From assembly GCA_030144725.1 (NCBI GenBank), contig JASKMD010000027.1:2523724-2587723 (forward strand): 64,000 bases of DNA. The letters run 5' to 3'. The DNA comes from Haematococcus lacustris. Taxonomy: Eukaryota; Chlorophyta; Chlorophyceae; Chlamydomonadales; Haematococcaceae. The position numbers and the translations under genes were made by a program. The stretch's first letter is position 1. The number at the start of each line of letters is the position of its first letter. Positions 59,891 to 64,000 of this stretch are shown piece by piece. Below the pieces are notes generated by a model. That model was not told the origin of the DNA. It did not search any database and saw only the letters and a program-made list of their open reading frames with translations.

Positions 59891-60652
59891 AATGTGCCAA
59901 AGTGTGCCTAGTGTACCAAAGTGTGCCTAGTGTGCCTAGTGTGCCAAAGCGCACACACATCATGATGTCTCTCTGCACCGCTTTATACACCACACCAAAA
60001 CACACCGCAACCAAGTTAAATATTGGTGGAAGGGGTGGTGATGGCAACAACAGCTGTAACAACACATAAGATCTCTCGGCCTAGGAAACCCGAGAAGCGA
60101 ATGAAACCAATGGGGCGCACCTGAAAGCAAATCAGCGGCTTGAGCTACTGCACTCAAAGGGTGAAAGCGTTGGCAAAATCATTAGCACGCAGGAATCACA
60201 GTCGGCAGATCCACGGCAGCAGGAACACGTACACCGACCAGAGATGGGCCTACAAGCAAGGGAAGCGATGAATGGGAAGCGAATGGCAAGCGAAAACACT
60301 GAAATCCGACTAGGAGTCCGAAACAACAACCTCCGACTACTCACCACAGGTTCAGCGCCATATGCAGCATGACCGGTGCACAAAGGGGCAAGGAAGGTGA
60401 AAGGCATAACTCCTCGATGTCGGAGGAAAACCATCGTCGCCATCACAGTTCTCTTCAACGCAGTCATAAGCAGGCGGGGTGAGAAGCAAGATAGAGCAAG
60501 ATAGACTCGGACGGCGAACATATGACAATACGGAAGAGATGCGGGACGGTCAGCTTTACAAATGTCACACCAAATGTGAGAGACGGAGCCAGAGCGGCTC
60601 CGCCGCGCTAAATGAAGCTCGAACGCTATGAAAACGCCACTACACTAGATAG

Positions 60653-60834
60653 CGACAAAACCGCTGCGTGCTAAAGGTTTAAACACGCTCGGCCTCGCAC
60701 CGGTGCTAAACAGCTCTCGACCTCAGCCAGCGGCCGCGTCGCTACGCTCCGCGGCCGCTGGCTTCGGTCTCGAGCTGTTTAGCACCGGTGCTCGGCCTCG
60801 CGTGTTTAAACCTTTAGCACTGGCGGTTTTGTCG
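60653..60834. repeat. Large near-perfect hairpin in the hAT-like element
   Basis: Arms 60653-60737 and 60751-60834 pair over about 85 bp with roughly 90 percent identity by eye, around a 13-bp loop. The stem includes GCGGCCGC next to the loop, GCTAAACAGCTC, ACCGGTGC and GTTTAAAC. Confidence 0.9.
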
Positions 60835-61845
60835 TTATCTACTACGTAACACATTGTTAACACCTTCAACCTCCACCCTGACGACCCGGTGTGCAAGGGG
60901 GGTTTGGTAGAGGTCTTGCGGTACATAATGTACACGTTTCAACAACAAAGGACGCCCCCGATATCAACAGAGCCAGGCAGATAGCTTCATTGAGAACATT
61001 GGGGGTATGGTGGCCTGGTATGAGCTGAATAAGCCGCTAAGCAAGCTGCCGAGCAAGCCGAGCAGCCATTGTGCTCCTTTTGCTGCTGCGTGATGTTCGA
61101 CACGGCTAGTCGCGCCTAGCATAGCAAGCACACAAGACCGTGGTGATGTTGTTGTGTGCCTCCCGCAGCGACGTAGAGAGCTGTAGCTAGTGCGGACGGT
61201 GGATGACTAGCAAATCCTGACTTGCAGCCTGACTTGCACGACTGCACTGACTTGCACGACGCACTTTGTGCATTGCGCTCGCGATGCTTACCGCCATCAT
61301 CCCCGCCACTACCCTAGCTAACGGGACAATAGCGTCCTTCTTGTCACCATATCAGAAATTCGATCCCCAAAGCCACAGCTAGCCTTTCTTATCTAGCCTG
61401 CTTCCAGCAGACTAACGTCGTAGTGAAGCACCAGCCTAGCTCTGCGACAACAAAAGCATCTTCGCGGTAGAACTGCATTGTTGGCCCAGTCGGGGTCAGC
61501 ATCGCAATCAGGATCTGCTTTGCTATTTATCACGGCAAGAACGAGTGCAGAACGCGGCCGGGCGGCTGTGTTAATGTTTTTGTTAATGTTTTCCTCTTGT
61601 TAACAAAGTTAATGTAATATTAACCTAACACGGTCGCGCCCTACCTACCAGACACTGGGCAGTCCCTACACATGTCGCAGATGCCCGCAAGTTGTTGCAA
61701 GTCCCGAGCCCATGACATGCACCCTTGCGATCACCTCGGCGGTGCCATCGCGCTCGGGTACCGTGTTCATAAGCATTGCGACTGGTAGCGCCCATGCGCG
61801 ACAAATGATACCAGGTCACCGGTTCTTGCAAAGCAGGGCGCATTG

Positions 61846-64000
61846 ATGCAAGTTGGACGAAGTTCTGTACAGGCCAGGCCCCCTCGGTATCGCATCTGCC
61901 CCGCGCTCCTGTCGCGCCCGTCATGGGCTCGTTCGCGGCACCGTCCGCTCGCTGCGCTGCCTTTATTCACGTCAATCCTCGACATCCTCAGGTCAGCGAC
62001 TCAGCAGCACAAGTCACAGTTCAGAGCTCAGGCTCCGCGATAAACTGCCCGTGGCACCTGGGCAGCTGACAGCTACAAACTGCCAGATGAATGTGTGTTG
62101 ACCCACTACCTGGTAGTCTCCCGTGATGCACAGCTCTGGAGCTTGCAGGCCTTTGCACTTGCCGCACCTTGCTGCACACCACGCCACAGGAAACGATGGT
62201 GGAAGCAGGGCCTGGAGGATGGCTCAGTTGCACGCAGCAGAGCAAGCAAGGCCCGGGCACGCGAGGGCAGGGAAGAATCCTTCCTGGAGCGCCAGCTCTA
62301 CCTCTAGTGAGCAGCACCAGCACCACACCCACACAGGGACCCCGCAGGCTAGGAGGCAGAGTGGGGTCAGCAGCCACACCCAAGTCAAAACTTGCAACAG
62401 CAAACAGCTGAGTACTGAGTTAGTTAGGAGTTAAGGGGACAGTCTGTCTCCAGGCTCTGGCGGCAACTAGTAAACTGGAGCAAGTAAAGGATGCCGAGTC
62501 ACGTCCCCTCAGTAGATTAGTTTTTCTTTTCTTCCTATCCTTTTTTTGACCGTACCATCTCTAGTTTGCAAAGCCTCGACAGCTATGTAGTTGTTGAGCA
62601 CCATCTAAGCCTCTCCCAAACCCCAACCTCACCCTAACCCTGACCCTGACCCTGACCCTGAACCCCGACCCTGTGGTGTGCTTGCAGCTACAATGTGAGG
62701 TCCACTACCTCGGACTTGCAGCTGTTCCTGGCGCTGTTCCTGTCGGTGTCCCTGGTGAACAGCTGCCTGCGCTCCCTGGTGGTGGATGGAGGGGCGCCCT
62801 CAGGCTTCACCGCATTCTGGAGGTAGGAGGCTAGGCAGGTCCAGGCCCCAAACCTGAGAATATAGATAACCCTAACCCTGACTCCAGGGTCCTGCCTGAC
62901 TCACAACCTACCATGCCACCTATCTGTCCGCCCGCCCGCCCGCCCGCCCGCCCGCCCGCCCGCCCGCCCGCCCGCCTGCCTTTCCGCCCGCCCGCCCAGC
63001 TGCCATTCACCTGTGGTCACAAGCACACCCAACTCTGGGTCACACTCCCCAGTAGCCTAGTCACACCTAGCTGCCCAGGGGCTGCTGCCTTGGCCACACC
63101 CCTCAGACCATGTCACACGAAGACCACCAGACCTATGGCTTCACAAGACTGGCGGGCAGCACTCCTTTACCTGGAATGTAATCCCTCTGTCAAATGCTGT
63201 GTGCTACTTCATGGCTCATGGCTGTGACTCTGCCAAACAGAAGCAATGGTCATGTGATGCTTGCTCTGTGCAGGGACATCTACGAGGTGCTCATCCTCAG
63301 TTTCGGTCAGGTGAGGGCAACCATGTAGCCTGCCCCTGCCCCTGCGCTGTAAGGGGTTTGTCCAGCTTGTGTCAAGCTTGCTGTCCCAAACCCCTTCCGC
63401 ATTGAGATTACCACATACTTTGCTACACCACGCTTGTTGCTGAGCGCAGGAATTCCCTGAGGTGGACTCCCCCTCCATCTCTCACCAGGCGTTCAGCGTC
63501 CTAGTGGCGGCCATCGGCTTGGCCAGCTTTGCGCTCGTGCTGGCACTGGTCGAACAGGTGACACCAGCTTCCATCTCCAGCCAGCTGTACCCATCCAGCC
63601 AGCTGTGCCTGTGCCCTCTCATGCCAGCTCCACCAAAGCTCAACCCAGACAGCTTGCCTGTTTCCCACACGCTGCCTATCCACTGCCCACTGCCGGCTGC
63701 ACGCAACGCCTAATCACCTGCAGCCCGCAATCCCCAGCTGCCTGCTGCCCGCTATGCCCAGCTGCCTGCTGCCCGCTTCGCCCATCTGCCTGCCACCCGC
63801 TTCACCCAGCTGCCTGCTGCCTGCAATGCCCAGCTTCAGCTTGCCTGTGTATGCTGCCGTGGCTGCTGGCTGCAGGTAGTGTTGGAGGTGATAGAAGAGA
63901 ATGTGCGGCGGGGCACCAGGGTGTTTGAGGCTGGCCATGTGCTGGTGCTGGGCTGGGCAACTAGCCAGAGGGACTTGGAGGTGGTGTGGAAGACCCTGGA
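61846..64000 (+). CDS. CASTOR/POLLUX-like ion channel, 5' part, continues past window
   Basis: Cation channel family with pore helices and cytosolic nucleotide-binding (RCK-like) domains; plant members sit in nuclear or plastid envelopes. Six exons in phase: 61846-61991, 62073-62306, 62688-62822, 63274-63310, 63450-63557, 63876-64000 (partial). Exon 1 encodes an Arg/Ser-rich, transit-peptide-like N-terminus starting MQVGRSSVQARPPRYR. Then come a hydrophobic helix (LFLALFLSVSLVNSCL), a pore-loop-like region (FWRDIYEVLILSFGQEFPE), a second helix (FSVLVAAIGLASFALVLALV) and the start of the family-typical ENVRRGTRVFEAGHVLVLGW that opens the first nucleotide-binding domain. Exons 1-2 are supported only by splice phase and composition. 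The putative selectivity segment differs from the ADAGNH of land-plant CASTOR/POLLUX. Confidence 0.7.
62926..62998. repeat. (CCCG)n array in channel intron 3
   Basis: About eighteen CCCG-type tetramers with one interruption (CCTGCCTTT). Upstream in the preceding intron, 62628-62668 holds CCCTAACCC and CCCTGA repeats. Confidence 0.9.

Larger units (their letters stand above)
58810..61643. mobile_element. hAT-like DNA transposon (2834 bp), no transposase seen
   Basis: The terminal inverted repeats are TAGGGCGCGACCGT at 58810-58823 and its reverse complement at 61630-61643. A perfect 8-bp target duplication CCTACCAG flanks it (58802-58809 and 61644-61651). Ends starting TAGGG and 8-bp duplications fit the hAT superfamily. 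The interior has AT-rich subterminal GTTAAC/TTAATG motifs, two sets of tandem repeats and a large hairpin. I see no dimerisation or RNase H-like hAT domain, so it looks non-autonomous. Its right end is 203 bp upstream of the ion channel start codon. Confidence 0.8.

Noticed and set aside
62620..62670. CCCTAACCC and CCCTGA repeats as an interstitial telomere
   Set aside because: Few copies, imperfect, inside an intron, and green algae of this group usually have TTTTAGGG telomeres.

Overview
This is nuclear DNA of a green alga, most likely a chlorophyte of the Chlamydomonadales. The signs are very high GC content, many short exons with GT-AG introns and a few GC-AG introns, exceptional microsatellite load, TGTAA-type 3' end signals and a plastid-type starch synthase. 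I cannot name the species from sequence alone. All gene models below were assembled by eye from conserved protein motifs plus splice sites with consistent phase.

Layout. (1) 104-10441, minus: a complete soluble starch synthase in 19 exons, with a (GGGGCA)66 array directly upstream of it. (2) 11192-15245, plus: a tandem family of an unrecognised membrane-anchored protein. Copy A is intact, copy B carries an in-frame stop, and copy C is decayed. (3) 16672-22012, minus: casein kinase 2 alpha in 9 exons, two of whose introns start with GC. (4) 22285-24599, plus: an F-box/leucine-rich-repeat protein in 7 exons. (5) 26191-27414: 1.2 kb of pure CCCCG pentamers. (6) 27.5-38 kb: a mobile-element graveyard with a TnpB/Fanzor-like remnant, two diverged inverted arms around unrecognised coding DNA, and a fresh inverted duplication carrying a tRNA-Thr in each arm. 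One arm is interrupted by a transposon whose other arm preserves the empty site. (7) 38382-38672, plus: LSm5. (8) 43017-52404, plus: a CaMK-type protein kinase in 15 exons with an N-terminal myristoylation motif. One of its introns holds a 1.37-kb CTG repeat. (9) 54.5-61.65 kb: a cluster of four DNA transposons, two of them related to the one in region 6. (10) 61846 to the window end, plus: the 5' part of a CASTOR/POLLUX-like ion channel.

The genes are independent housekeeping and signalling loci (starch synthesis, CK2 and CaMK signalling, ubiquitin targeting, mRNA decay and splicing, ion transport), not an operon or pathway cluster. The most novel content is the mobile DNA. One transposon family has 15-17 bp ends beginning TCAGGCG and makes 7-bp target duplications; it has three copies here, one proven by an internal empty site. 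The other notable content is the very large simple-sequence arrays inside or next to genes.
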